NCBI GenBank assembly: GCA_947498505.1
Contig: CANMKG010000005.1
Coordinates: 1-64,000 of the forward strand
Reading direction: 5' to 3'
DNA: 64,000 nt
DNA from: an uncultured Maribacter sp.
GTDB taxonomy: Bacteria > Bacteroidota > Bacteroidia > Flavobacteriales > Flavobacteriaceae
Both the position numbers and the translations under genes were made by a program. Shown here in pieces: positions 27,951 through 37,034 of this stretch (its first letter is position 1; the number at the start of each line of letters is the position of its first letter). The notes beneath the pieces were generated by a model that worked only from the letters and a program-made list of their open reading frames with translations, ran no database searches and was not told the origin of the DNA.

Positions 27951-28562
27951 ATGAAAATCATTTGCATAGGTAGAAATTATACTGATCATATAACAGAGTT
28001 ACAAAACGAAAAACCGGAAGATCCTGTTGTGTTTATTAAACCGGATTCTGCCGTTTTGCCAAAGGAGCAAGATTTTTATATTCCAGAGTTTTCTAATGAT
28101 GTGCATTACGAGGTAGAAGTTCTTGTGAAGATAAAAAAAGTAGGTAAGCATATAGATGAGAAGTTTGCTAACAAATATTATGATGAGATTGGCTTGGGGA
28201 TAGATTTTACAGCTCGTGATTTACAATCTAAATTAAAAGAAAAAGGATTGCCATGGGAAAAGGCTAAAGGCTTTGATGGTTCTGCAGTAATAGGGGAGTG
28301 GTTGCCTAAAACAAACTTTAAAGATATCAACAATATAAGCTTTAATCTTAGCAAGAATGATGAAGTGGTGCAAATAGGAGATACCAGTTTAATGCTTTGG
28401 AAAATAGATGAGCTAATATCCTATGTATCAAAGTATTTTATGCTAAAAAAAGGAGACATAATTTTTACGGGTACACCTGCTGGTGTTGGAAGAGTTATGC
28501 CAAATGATTATCTTTCGGGTTCGTTAGAAGGAAAAGAACTCTTTTCCTTAAAAATAAAATAA
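27951..28562 (+). CDS. fumarylacetoacetate hydrolase family protein
   Basis: The 203-residue protein has the short FAH fold (like YcgM or human FAHD1). The N-terminal IGRNYTDHITEL opens it, with metal ligands in VHYEVEVLVKI (the two Glu, about 66-74) and GLGIDFTARDLQ (the Asp, about 81-92). The end motif IFTGTPAGVGRV is at about 165-176. Relatives act as acylpyruvate hydrolases or oxaloacetate decarboxylases. It is cytoplasmic. Its stop overlaps the Hpt gene start by one base (TAATG). Confidence 0.9.
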   Translation: MKIICIGRNYTDHITELQNEKPEDPVVFIKPDSAVLPKEQDFYIPEFSNDVHYEVEVLVKIKKVGKHIDEKFANKYYDEIGLGIDFTARDLQSKLKEKGLPWEKAKGFDGSAVIGEWLPKTNFKDINNISFNLSKNDEVVQIGDTSLMLWKIDELISYVSKYFMLKKGDIIFTGTPAGVGRVMPNDYLSGSLEGKELFSLKIK

Positions 28563-28900
28563 TGATATATAATTTAGATAAAATTAATGAAATGGCGGAA
28601 GGCGATGAAGATTTCATCAAATCTGTTGTTTCAGTTTTTTTAGAAGAAGTGCCAGGTGATTTAGAAGGGTTGGAGACAGCTTTGAATGAAAAAGACCATA
28701 AAGAAGTATACATGCTTGCGCACAAAATTAAACCTAACGTAGATTTACTTGGTATGGAGCAAAGTAAAGCTAGAGCTCTTGAAATGGAGACTTTAGCTAA
28801 AGCTGAAGCTAATATAGAAGAGATTGCAGCTGTTTTTCCTGTTTTAAAAACCGATATTCATCAGGTAATTTCCGAACTAAAAAAAGACTTTGGTTTATAA
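28562..28900 (+). CDS. histidine phosphotransfer (Hpt) domain protein
   Basis: The 112-residue protein is a stand-alone four-helix Hpt module. The phospho-accepting residue is His54 in MLAHKIKPNVDLLGM, the usual HxxKP pattern. It should relay phosphate between a hybrid histidine kinase and a response regulator encoded elsewhere, as none is adjacent. It is translationally coupled to both neighbours by one-base TAATG overlaps (FAH upstream, cinA downstream). That is an odd position for a signalling gene, and no functional link to them is obvious. Confidence 0.88.
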   Translation: MIYNLDKINEMAEGDEDFIKSVVSVFLEEVPGDLEGLETALNEKDHKEVYMLAHKIKPNVDLLGMEQSKARALEMETLAKAEANIEEIAAVFPVLKTDIHQVISELKKDFGL

Positions 28901-30147
28901 TGCTTGCAGAAATCATTACCATAGGTGATGAAATACTAATTGGCCAAATTGTAGATACAAATTCTGCTTTTATTGCCAAGGAACTTAATAAAATTGGAGT
29001 TTCAGTTCATCAAATCACCTCAATTCAAGACAATAAAAAGCAAATATTACAGGCGCTTGCAGAAGCAAACGCTAGTGTAGATATTGTTATAATAACGGGA
29101 GGGCTTGGACCCACTAAGGACGATATCACTAAACATACATTGTGCGAATTTTTTCAGGACAATTTAGTAGAAGATGCGGATACACTTCAACATGTTAAAG
29201 ACCTTTTTGCAAGTTTTGGAAAAGGAGAAATTACTGAAATTAATAGAAAACAAGCTTTAGTGCCTTCCAAGGCAACAGTATTGCATAATGCTATTGGAAC
29301 GGCCCCTGGAATGTGGATTAAAAACGAAAAAACAGTTTTTGTTTCTTTGCCAGGTGTTCCTTCTGAGATGAAGCGCTTAATTACAAATGAGGTGGTTCCG
29401 CAGATAATTACTCAATTTAATAGACCGCATATTTTACATAAAACGTTTTTAACCTATGGGTTAGGCGAAAGCGCGCTTTCTGAAAAAATAGAAGACTGGG
29501 AAAATGCTTTGCCTAATTTTATAAGTTTAGCGTATTTACCGCAAATGGGTAAAGTGCGTTTGCGACTTACAGCAAAAGGAGCAGATTTAGATACATTAAA
29601 AAATGCAATAGAAGATGAATCCAAAAGGCTTTATGAGCTAATTGGAGATATAATTTTTGGTGTAGAAGGAGAAGAAACTTTGGAGGAAGTTGTAGCAAAA
29701 CTTTTTACCGAGAAAAAAAAATCATTGGCGGTTGCGGAAAGTTGTACCGGAGGTAAAATTGCAGGGAAAATTACGGCTATGCCAGGAGCTTCTGTTTATT
29801 TCAAAGGAGGAGTGGTGAGTTATGAAACTCAAACTAAAATTGATGTTCTGGGAGTTTCTGAAGAGACTGTTAAGACAGATTCTGTGGTAAGCGAAGCGGT
29901 GGCAGAACAAATGGCCCTGGGTGTAAAAAAAGTAATGAAGTCAGATTATGCTATTGCCACAACGGGTAATGCTGGTCCTTTAAAAGGAGATTCAAATGTT
30001 GAGGTAGGAACGGTTTGTATAGCCATTGCAACTCCAGATAAAGTGTATTCGGAAAAATTTGCGATGGGTAATTTTAGAAATATGGTTGTTCAAAGGGCTG
30101 TAAATAAAGCTTTTGAGATGATTCAGAAAGAAATTTCAAAATTGTGA
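28900..30147 (+). CDS. cinA: competence/damage-inducible protein CinA
   Basis: The 415-residue protein combines an N-terminal molybdopterin-binding-like domain (about 1-170; TIGDEILIGQIVDTNSAFIA, TGGLGPTKDD) with a C-terminal CinA deamidase domain (about 255-412; SLAVAESCTGGKIAGKIT, GGVVSYE). Known activities are ADP-ribose pyrophosphatase (N-terminal) and nicotinamide mononucleotide deamidase (C-terminal, using the Ser in ESCTGG), which recycle pyridine nucleotides. The length is standard for the two-domain form. Its start overlaps the Hpt stop by one base. Confidence 0.95.
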   Translation: MLAEIITIGDEILIGQIVDTNSAFIAKELNKIGVSVHQITSIQDNKKQILQALAEANASVDIVIITGGLGPTKDDITKHTLCEFFQDNLVEDADTLQHVKDLFASFGKGEITEINRKQALVPSKATVLHNAIGTAPGMWIKNEKTVFVSLPGVPSEMKRLITNEVVPQIITQFNRPHILHKTFLTYGLGESALSEKIEDWENALPNFISLAYLPQMGKVRLRLTAKGADLDTLKNAIEDESKRLYELIGDIIFGVEGEETLEEVVAKLFTEKKKSLAVAESCTGGKIAGKITAMPGASVYFKGGVVSYETQTKIDVLGVSEETVKTDSVVSEAVAEQMALGVKKVMKSDYAIATTGNAGPLKGDSNVEVGTVCIAIATPDKVYSEKFAMGNFRNMVVQRAVNKAFEMIQKEISKL

Positions 30148-30155
30148 AAAAGAAT

Positions 30156-30187
30156 TTTGTTCGACTGATAAAAATGACATAAATTTG
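30156..30187 (+). promoter_or_regulatory. ribosomal-protein promoter (-33 TTTG, -7 TAAATTTG)
   Basis: TTTG at 30156-30159 is followed after 20 bases by TAAATTTG at 30180-30187. This is the full two-box Bacteroidetes promoter and the best one in the window. It lies 29 bases before rpmB. Confidence 0.7.
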
Positions 30188-30216
30188 CACCCTGTTTAAA
30201 AGAAAAATCGAGCGCA

Positions 30217-30453
30217 ATGTCGAAAGTTTGTGAAGTTACTGGTAAGAGAGCTATGTTTGGAAACAACGTATCTTTCTCTATAAATAAAACAAGAAGAAGA
30301 TTCGATGTGAATCTTTCTAAGAAAAGGTTTTACATTCCTGAAGAAGACCGTTGGGTGACTATGAAGGTATCTGCTAAGGCATTGAAAATTATCAATAAAA
30401 AAGGTATTTCAGCTGTTTTAAAAGACGCAAAATTAAATGGATTAGTAAAGTAA
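30217..30453 (+). CDS. rpmB: large-subunit ribosomal protein bL28
   Basis: The 78-residue basic protein begins MSKVCEVTGKRAMFGNNVSFS and contains the NKTRRRFDVNL and GISAVLKDA segments that define bL28. It is a component of the 50S subunit near the E site. It is followed by rpmG and a DUF4295 gene at 18- and 6-base spacing, the standard Bacteroidetes order. A strong two-box promoter precedes it. Confidence 0.97.
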   Translation: MSKVCEVTGKRAMFGNNVSFSINKTRRRFDVNLSKKRFYIPEEDRWVTMKVSAKALKIINKKGISAVLKDAKLNGLVK

Positions 30454-30471
30454 TCCTAAAAATTAGACACA

Positions 30472-30654
30472 ATGGCAAAGAAAGGAAATAGAATTCAGGT
30501 TATATTAGAATGTACAGAGCATAAAGAGTCTGGTCAGCCAGGAACTTCAAGGTACATTACAACTAAGAATAAGAAAAACACTCCAGAAAGGATGGAAATC
30601 AAAAAATTCAATCCTATTTTGAAGAGAATGACAGTTCATAAAGAGATAAAATAA
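30472..30654 (+). CDS. rpmG: large-subunit ribosomal protein bL33
   Basis: The 60-residue basic protein begins [20 protein letters not shown] and ends [12 protein letters not shown], a standard bL33. Only one Cys is visible, so this is a zinc-free form. It is the middle gene of the rpmB-rpmG-DUF4295 operon. Confidence 0.97.
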   Translation: MAKKGNRIQVILECTEHKESGQPGTSRYITTKNKKNTPERMEIKKFNPILKRMTVHKEIK

Positions 30655-30660
30655 TAAGTC

Positions 30661-30813
30661 ATGGCAAAGAAAACGGTAGCAAGTTTACAAACAAGCTCTA
30701 AAAGATTAACAAAGGCAATTAAAATGGTTAAGTCTCCTAAAAGCGGTGCTTACACATTTGTAGAATCTGTTATGGCGCCAGAATTGGTGAACGAATGGAT
30801 CGCTAAAAAATAA
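30661..30813 (+). CDS. DUF4295 family small basic protein (ribosome-associated candidate)
   Basis: This 50-codon gene begins MAKKTVASLQTSSKRLTKAI and ends NEWIAKK with TAA at 30811-30813. It is Lys-rich and soluble. The sequence and position directly after rpmB and rpmG match the DUF4295 family found throughout Bacteroidetes. I recall that a lineage-specific 50S protein named bL38 has been described from a Flavobacterium ribosome structure and may be this family, but I cannot confirm that here. Start and stop are certain. The spacing of six bases to rpmG and the strong terminator behind it support an operon. Confidence 0.9.
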   Translation: MAKKTVASLQTSSKRLTKAIKMVKSPKSGAYTFVESVMAPELVNEWIAKK

Positions 30814-30835
30814 GAAACAATTTCATATTGTTTTT

Positions 30836-30868
30836 AAAGCCCCTTTCATATGAAAGGGGCTTTTTAAT
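30836..30868 (+). terminator. rho-independent terminator of the rpmB operon
   Basis: A perfect palindrome spans 30836-30863: AAAGCCCCTTTCAT pairs with ATGAAAGGGGCTTT. It continues into a T-run. Confidence 0.93.
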
Positions 30869-30871
30869 TTT

Positions 30872-30879
30872 TATATTTG
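30872..30879 (+). promoter_or_regulatory. -7 box (TATATTTG) for ftsY
   Basis: The TAnnTTTG match directly follows the upstream terminator and lies 22 bases before the ftsY ATG. Confidence 0.5.
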
Positions 30880-30901
30880 AAAAATTGATTTTTTACTAGG
30901 T

Positions 30902-31864
30902 ATGAGTTTATTCAAAAAAATATTTTCCTCTCAAAAAAAGGAAACTTTAGATAAAGGTCTAGAAAAAAGTAAAACAAGCTTTTTTTCTAAACTTAGCAAA
31001 GCCGTTGCAGGTAAGTCCAAAGTAGATGACGACGTATTAGATAATTTAGAAGAGGTCTTAGTTTCTTCAGATGTTGGCGTTGAAACCACTTTAAAAATTA
31101 TTAATCGTATCGAAGCTCGTGTATCTAAGGATAAATATATGGGTACGGAGGAGCTAGATGCTATTTTAAGGGAAGAAATTGCTGGGTTACTTTCGGAAAC
31201 GCATGTTGGCGAAGAAGAAGATTACACAATTCCTAAGGATAAAAAACCTTATGTTTTAATGGTGGTTGGTGTTAACGGAGTAGGTAAAACTACTACTATT
31301 GGTAAATTAGCCCATCAATTCAAAAAACAAGGGTTAAAAGTAGTTTTAGGCGCAGCGGATACTTTTAGAGCGGCGGCAATAGATCAATTACAGGTTTGGG
31401 CAGACAGGGTAGATGTTCCTATTGTAAAGCAAAGTATGGGTAGTGATCCTGCGTCTGTTGCTTTTGATACGCTAAGTTCTGCGGTAACTCAAGATGCCGA
31501 TGTTGTTATTATTGATACTGCGGGAAGACTACATAATAAAGTTAATCTCATGAATGAGCTTACTAAAGTAAAGCGTGTTATGCAAAAAGTAGTAGAAGAT
31601 ACTCCACATGACGTTTTACTGGTTTTAGATGGTTCTACAGGGCAGAATGCTTTTGAGCAGGCGAAACAATTTACCAAGGCCACAGAGGTAACTTCCTTGG
31701 CGGTTACTAAATTAGATGGTACAGCAAAAGGTGGAGTTGTTATTGGTATTTCAGACCAATTTCAGATTCCCGTAAAATATATTGGAGTTGGAGAAGGAAT
31801 AGAAGACTTACAAGTGTTTAATAAATATGAGTTTGTGGATTCGTTTTTTAAACTGAGTAAATAG
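30902..31864 (+). CDS. ftsY: signal recognition particle receptor FtsY
   Basis: The 320-residue GTPase has a short basic N-terminus (no long acidic A domain), a helical N domain (about 30-95) and a G domain. The G domain shows VVGVNGVGKTTTIGKLAH (P-loop, about 121-138), AADTFRAAAIDQL (about 154-166), IDTAGRL (about 203-209) and TKLDGTAKGGV (about 269-279). It docks SRP-ribosome complexes at the inner membrane for co-translational insertion. It is monocistronic between two terminators. Confidence 0.97.
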   Translation: MSLFKKIFSSQKKETLDKGLEKSKTSFFSKLSKAVAGKSKVDDDVLDNLEEVLVSSDVGVETTLKIINRIEARVSKDKYMGTEELDAILREEIAGLLSETHVGEEEDYTIPKDKKPYVLMVVGVNGVGKTTTIGKLAHQFKKQGLKVVLGAADTFRAAAIDQLQVWADRVDVPIVKQSMGSDPASVAFDTLSSAVTQDADVVIIDTAGRLHNKVNLMNELTKVKRVMQKVVEDTPHDVLLVLDGSTGQNAFEQAKQFTKATEVTSLAVTKLDGTAKGGVVIGISDQFQIPVKYIGVGEGIEDLQVFNKYEFVDSFFKLSK

Positions 31865-31887
31865 CCGTTGACACTTTTAATAGCTAG

Positions 31888-31927
31888 ATAAATGCGGTTA
31901 CTTAATAACCGCATTTATTTTTTTCCA
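31888..31927. terminator. bidirectional terminator overlapping the serine hydrolase stop
   Basis: A 13-bp perfect stem, ATAAATGCGGTTA with TAACCGCATTTAT (31888-31900 with 31906-31918), has loop CTTAA and T-runs. Its left arm contains the stop codon of the minus-strand gene. Confidence 0.88.
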
Positions 31928-32998
31928 TAGTTCGTTGTCAAAGCTAGATAACCCTAATTGCATTTCTCCTGCACTTTCACCTGTTCTAATAATAACTAAA
32001 TCCATACTTGGTACAACATATATTTTTTGGTCGTTTGCTCCCAATGCTGCAAAAGTGTCCGCCGGAGCATCTGGAATTAAACTACCCGTAAAACTTTCTT
32101 GACTTGTTGTGTTTAAATAGCTGTCTTTGCCATTCAGCCACCATAAATATCCATAAGAAGGATTTATGTTTTGAGATGTAGTAGTCATTTCTGTAAAGAA
32201 AGAAGAACTTAGCACTGTTTCTTTATTCCAAACACCTTTGTTTAACATTAACAAACCCCAGCGAGCCATACTTCTTGTATCACTTGAATATAAAGTTAAT
32301 AAGGTTTGTTTGTCCCAGGAACCATTCATACCAATTTTATCGCGAATTTTAGTGTAGAAATAGTCGTTAAAATCAGTCCCTGTTGCTTGGGTAACAACGT
32401 CTTTTAGTAAGGTGTATGCTCCTTGGTGATATGCCCATCTATTACCAGCATCTGTTTCGTACTCCAGACAATTTGGGGTTGTGCATGACCATTTAATAAG
32501 CTGACCCACGTTATCAATTAAACCGGTGGTCATATTTAAATGGTTTTTTACGGTAATAAGGTTTTGCTTATCTATTTCTAACGATGTCCATTCATTTCCT
32601 AAGTAGTCAGAGGTTTTGTCGTTAATATTCAAATAATTTTCATCTTGAGCAATACCAACGGTGGCCGCTGTAAGTGTTTTTGCAGAAGAGTACCATAGCC
32701 ATAACTCATTTTGTGAGTGTCCGTTAAAGTATTTTTCAATAGCAATTCTACCATTTTTAAGAATAATAAACCCTTTGGATTTTGTATCTTCTAAATAGGT
32801 GTATAAGTCATTTATTTTATTCTCGTTCCAATTTAACTGCTCTGGTGAAATAGTTTCCCAGTTATTGTTGTTGTTTTCTGGGAAAAACATCGATGTTGGA
32901 GCGGGAGGTATTTCTTCGGTTAAGTTTTCTTCATTTTTTGAACATGAAATAAAAAGTAGTGAGGTGAAAATACCAATTAAAATACGTGATTTTGTCAT
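31898..32998 (-). CDS. beta-lactamase-family serine hydrolase, lipoprotein
   Basis: The 366-residue protein has a lipoprotein signal peptide (LLFISCSKNEE, Cys near 19). It then has the class C beta-lactamase/DD-peptidase fold. The nucleophile Ser is in WYSSAKTLTAA (SxxK, about residues 103-106), and a Tyr-centred second motif is in WAYHQGAYTLL (about 188-198). Such proteins are usually esterases or peptidases and not antibiotic hydrolases. A Pro-rich linker follows the lipobox (EEIPPAPTSMFFPE). It converges with ftsY. Confidence 0.88.
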   Translation of the reverse strand: MTKSRILIGIFTSLLFISCSKNEENLTEEIPPAPTSMFFPENNNNNWETISPEQLNWNENKINDLYTYLEDTKSKGFIILKNGRIAIEKYFNGHSQNELWLWYSSAKTLTAATVGIAQDENYLNINDKTSDYLGNEWTSLEIDKQNLITVKNHLNMTTGLIDNVGQLIKWSCTTPNCLEYETDAGNRWAYHQGAYTLLKDVVTQATGTDFNDYFYTKIRDKIGMNGSWDKQTLLTLYSSDTRSMARWGLLMLNKGVWNKETVLSSSFFTEMTTTSQNINPSYGYLWWLNGKDSYLNTTSQESFTGSLIPDAPADTFAALGANDQKIYVVPSMDLVIIRTGESAGEMQLGLSSFDNELWKKINAVIK

Positions 32999-33096
32999 GT
33001 TAATTCATTTCGTTTTTAGACAACTATTGTCAATAAAGGTTTAACGAGCTAGTTTAAGAAAACGTATTAAAATAGTTTAGTTAGTCACTCTTGTTG

Positions 33097-33104
33097 TATT
33101 TTTG
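33097..33104 (+). promoter_or_regulatory. -7 box (TATTTTTG) for rimO
   Basis: The TAnnTTTG match ends six bases before the ATG at 33111 and covers an in-frame TTG (33102), excluding that upstream start. Confidence 0.55.
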
Positions 33105-33110
33105 CAAGCT

Positions 33111-34418
33111 ATGAGAACAAAATCACTTAAAAAGAATAAAATAAACGTTGTGACACTCGGGTGTTCTAAAAATGTTTATGACTCAGAAGTGTTGATGGGC
33201 CAGCTTCGTGCTAATAATAAAGAGGTGGTTCATGAGGAGGAAGGAAACATTGTTGTAATAAACACATGTGGTTTCATTGATAACGCGAAGGAGGAAAGTG
33301 TAAATACAATTTTAGAGTACGTTGAAAAGAAAAATGAAGGTGAAGTTGATAAAGTTTTCGTAACAGGATGTTTAAGTGAGCGATACAAGCCAGACTTACA
33401 GAAAGAAATTCCGAATGTGGATGAGTATTTTGGTACTAGTCAATTGCCAAGTTTATTAAAAGCGTTGGAGGCAGATTATAAACATGAGTTAATTGGTGAA
33501 CGTTTAACCACAACGCCTAAAAATTATGCTTTTTTAAAAATAGCAGAGGGTTGTGACAGACCATGTTCATTTTGCGCCATACCATTAATGCGTGGTAAGC
33601 ATAAAAGTAAGCCGATTGAAGAGTTGGTGATTGAAGCAAAAAAGCTTGCAGCAAATGGTGTAAAAGAACTTGTTTTGATAGCACAAGATCTTACCTATTA
33701 CGGACTGGATTTATACAAAAAAAGAAATCTTGCTGAGCTTTTAAAAGAGTTGGTTAAGGTAGATGGAGTAGAATGGATTCGTTTACATTATGCATTTCCA
33801 ACAGGATTTCCTATGGATGTTTTAGAAGTAATGAATAATGAGCCTAAAGTGTGTAATTATTTAGATATACCGCTCCAGCATATTTCGGATACTATTTTAA
33901 AAAGTATGCGTCGAGGGACAACAAAGGCTAAGACCACGCAGTTGATTAAAGATTTTAGGTCAGCCGTACCTAATATGACTATTAGAACAACATTAATTGT
34001 GGGATACCCTGGTGAGACCGAAGAAGATTTTCAGGAGCTTAAAAAATGGGTTGAAGCAATGCGTTTTGAGCGTTTAGGATGTTTTACCTATAGTCATGAA
34101 GAAAATACCCATGCATATAATTTGGTAGATGATGTTCCTGAGGAGGTAAAGCAAGAACGAGCTAATGAAATTATGGAATTGCAGTCTCAAATTTCGTGGG
34201 AATTGAATCAAGAAAAAATAGGGAAAACGTTTAAATGTATTATTGATCGCAAAGAGGGAAATCATTTTGTGGGACGTACTGAGTTTGATTCCCCTGATGT
34301 TGATAACGAGGTGCTCATTGATGCTACCAAATATTATTTAAAACAAGGTGAATTTGCTACTATTAAAATTAATGAAGCAGCGGACTTTGATTTGTACGGA
34401 GAGCCAGTTGAAAAGTAA
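33111..34418 (+). CDS. rimO: ribosomal protein uS12 methylthiotransferase RimO
   Basis: The 435-residue radical-SAM enzyme adds a methylthio group to an Asp of ribosomal protein S12. The N-terminal UPF0004 domain has three cluster Cys (LGCSKN, NTCGFI, GCLSERY; about 15, 50 and 83). The radical SAM motif EGCDRPCSFCAIP (CxxxCxxC) is at about 142-154, and a C-terminal TRAM domain starts at about 368. HYAFPTGFPMDVL and LIVGYPGETEEDF are family signatures that separate it from MiaB. Start ATG 33111 follows from the promoter position. Confidence 0.96.
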   Translation: MRTKSLKKNKINVVTLGCSKNVYDSEVLMGQLRANNKEVVHEEEGNIVVINTCGFIDNAKEESVNTILEYVEKKNEGEVDKVFVTGCLSERYKPDLQKEIPNVDEYFGTSQLPSLLKALEADYKHELIGERLTTTPKNYAFLKIAEGCDRPCSFCAIPLMRGKHKSKPIEELVIEAKKLAANGVKELVLIAQDLTYYGLDLYKKRNLAELLKELVKVDGVEWIRLHYAFPTGFPMDVLEVMNNEPKVCNYLDIPLQHISDTILKSMRRGTTKAKTTQLIKDFRSAVPNMTIRTTLIVGYPGETEEDFQELKKWVEAMRFERLGCFTYSHEENTHAYNLVDDVPEEVKQERANEIMELQSQISWELNQEKIGKTFKCIIDRKEGNHFVGRTEFDSPDVDNEVLIDATKYYLKQGEFATIKINEAADFDLYGEPVEK

Positions 34419-34424
34419 ATCAAT

Positions 34425-36878
34425 CTAATTTACCATAAATAAGGCGTTAGCGAAAAACAGTTTTCCACTTTCCCAGAAACCTCTAAATAGAGGGTTGTCT
34501 ACCATGTAAATTACTTGACCTTCACCGAGATTTTCCACACCGAAAATTAAACTTGACTTTATTTTTTGTTGGGCGTTACTTCCTGCAAATCCTGATACAG
34601 GTTTACTATGCTTTTCTTCTAAGTAAACAACGCTTCCAGTTTGAAGGTATTCATATGCACGATCACCTAGCTTTAGCGTAAAATAACTGTCATTATATCC
34701 ATAAGCTAATGGATGCGTGTTATCTACCTTTGTTTTAAATATAGCGCCTGTTATAGCGCTTTTAATAAGCTCTCTGTCACTAGATTCAAAAGCTTTTAAA
34801 TTGGCAGTGGTATCTTTTTTCTTTTCTTTGGGTTGAATAGCAAAACCGTTTTCTTTTGCAAGAGCATCAATTGCGCCTCCCATAGCAATTAACTTGCCAC
34901 CATGATTCACCCATTTTTTCAGCTTAGTAAGTCCCTTTTCATCTAACCAATTTTTGTAGTTAAATCCACTTGGCAATATTAAAACGTCATATAAACCTAA
35001 TTCTATATTTTTAAAATAGCTGTTATCTATTACAGCTAACGGGTAATGTAATTGTTGCTCAAAATAATGCCACACTTCTCCGAATTGTAATGTTGAAGTT
35101 GGGTTACCTGAGAGTATAGCTACTTTAACAGGAGGAACAATATCAACATGACTAGAACCAAAATCTTTTCCTTTGTCAACAAAACCAGTGTAAGCAGGAT
35201 GAAGTATTTTGCCATACTTTTCGGCTGCATTTTGCAAAGTTTTGTAAAAAGTTTTATTGTTTTTGTTGTCCGCATTAGTAATAATTAAACTACCTCTTTT
35301 ATGCATTTTTCCATCTAAAGAGAACGGCTTGCGAGCTTTTCGAACTTTAATGCTACTATTAACCAATTCAGCCAAAAAACGAGCATCGTTCATACTGTTC
35401 CAATCCGTGATAAATGAATATGCCTTGGTGTCTAGTGTTGTTTTTTTAGTAATGGACTTGTTATATTCAGAACCTAAAATAGTAGATGTTGAGGCAACGG
35501 CATTTAAGCCATACGCATATGGCAAAGACCATGCAGTAATATCATACGTTAAAGAATCTGAAAGCTTGGCTTTGGGTTCAAAAAGTACCTTAATTAATGT
35601 GCTTTTTGGTTGATTGGTTGAAATTACAATTCCGTTTTCAGAAGTTTTTAAAGATCCTGTTTTACTAGAACTGTATAAAAAACCTTTAGCGGTAACATTT
35701 TTCGCGGAGCTATAGGCTATTTCATGTTGGTCTAACAATTGTGTTAGTAAACCAATATTGTCATCATTTCCATCTAAAACATAGCTCTTGTACTTGTGAT
35801 TTTTATTTTGAAAGAATTTTTTGAATTCGGTATTTAAAATTGTGGCATTCTTTGATGAAATTTCTACGGTAGAGATGCCTGTGGTATGGTGATGCGCTAT
35901 ACGGTCTTTTAAGGTTAGGGTATCTCCAATAGTTGTTACAATTCCGAGACCAGCTCTTCCACTTCCGCCTTGTTCATATGTCATGCCAATACTTCCATTG
36001 TACATTGGGTAAGTATCTCCATAACTTGGGTATAGCAAATCAAACACTTCTTTGGTGAAGTAAAACCATCCATTTGCATCAAAATATTTAGCATGATTTT
36101 TACCAATAGTTACTTGAAAATCTCTCTGAAACTTAGTGATTACCTCATGATAAGGTTCAGAAGCGGGTGCAAAATAGTACGGTTCGTCTACACCTTGCTC
36201 GTGAAAGTCTACATGTATATGAGGCAACCATTTATTGTATTGTTTAATGCGTTGTTGACTTTCCACCTGAGTTAGCCAAGCCCAATCTCTATTTAAATCA
36301 AACATATAATGATTACTTCTGCCATTCCACCAATCTTCATGGTGTTCAATACTGTTTGGGTCAATATTATAGTTCGCATTTTTATATTGATTGTACCAGT
36401 TTACATACCTGTCTCTACCATCAGGATTAATACAAGGGTCAATAATTATTACGGTGTTTTTAAGGTAATTGGTTTTATTGGTAAGTAATTCATATATTGT
36501 TTGCATTGAAGCCTCGGTACTCACACTTTCATTGCCATGAACATTATAGCTTAACCATACAATAGCTGTTTTGGGGTTACTTTCTCCTTTGGTGTTTTTA
36601 AGATGCTCTGACCGAATGGTTTCTAAGTTTTTAATGTTTTCCTCAGAAGAAATGTAAGCCAACAATAGAGGTCTTCTTTCATTAGTTTTACCATATTCTG
36701 TGAGTTTAACATTGCTACTTGCGGCTTTAGCCAAATATTCATAATAGTCTACTACCTCATGGTGTCTGGTAAATTGGGAGCCTAATTCATATCCAAGAAA
36801 ATCGGTGGGAGATTTAATTTTTTGAGAAAACAAAAGGTTTGCAAATACTAAAAAACCTAAGAGTAATAGTTTGTTCAT
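34425..36878 (-). CDS. secreted M14 family zinc carboxypeptidase
   Basis: The 817-residue protein has a signal peptide (about 1-18) and an N-terminal peptidase domain. Zinc ligands are in VHGNES (about 112-117, HxxE) and the His in HVDFHEQG (about 227). Substrate-binding residues are in DPCINPDGRDRYVNW. A C-terminal glutamine-amidotransferase-like domain (about 580-680; VKVAILSGNPTSTLQFG, YDVLILPSGFNYKNW) and a final beta region follow. This architecture recurs in Bacteroidetes exported peptidases. It probably degrades peptides in the periplasm or outside. It converges with rimO, leaving a six-base gap. Confidence 0.92.
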   Translation of the reverse strand: MNKLLLLGFLVFANLLFSQKIKSPTDFLGYELGSQFTRHHEVVDYYEYLAKAASSNVKLTEYGKTNERRPLLLAYISSEENIKNLETIRSEHLKNTKGESNPKTAIVWLSYNVHGNESVSTEASMQTIYELLTNKTNYLKNTVIIIDPCINPDGRDRYVNWYNQYKNANYNIDPNSIEHHEDWWNGRSNHYMFDLNRDWAWLTQVESQQRIKQYNKWLPHIHVDFHEQGVDEPYYFAPASEPYHEVITKFQRDFQVTIGKNHAKYFDANGWFYFTKEVFDLLYPSYGDTYPMYNGSIGMTYEQGGSGRAGLGIVTTIGDTLTLKDRIAHHHTTGISTVEISSKNATILNTEFKKFFQNKNHKYKSYVLDGNDDNIGLLTQLLDQHEIAYSSAKNVTAKGFLYSSSKTGSLKTSENGIVISTNQPKSTLIKVLFEPKAKLSDSLTYDITAWSLPYAYGLNAVASTSTILGSEYNKSITKKTTLDTKAYSFITDWNSMNDARFLAELVNSSIKVRKARKPFSLDGKMHKRGSLIITNADNKNNKTFYKTLQNAAEKYGKILHPAYTGFVDKGKDFGSSHVDIVPPVKVAILSGNPTSTLQFGEVWHYFEQQLHYPLAVIDNSYFKNIELGLYDVLILPSGFNYKNWLDEKGLTKLKKWVNHGGKLIAMGGAIDALAKENGFAIQPKEKKKDTTANLKAFESSDRELIKSAITGAIFKTKVDNTHPLAYGYNDSYFTLKLGDRAYEYLQTGSVVYLEEKHSKPVSGFAGSNAQQKIKSSLIFGVENLGEGQVIYMVDNPLFRGFWESGKLFFANALFMVN

Positions 36879-37034
36879 GCAGCATTATTTTAGTCAAACC
36901 AAATCTATGAAATATAAATTAAAAATGTTAGTACTTGTTTTGGTGGTCGTTATGGGATAGAAGCCAGTAATTAACGTATTTTTAGGAACTCTAAAATACA
37001 AGAGTTTTATATTTACATTCATTTTAAAGTATAT

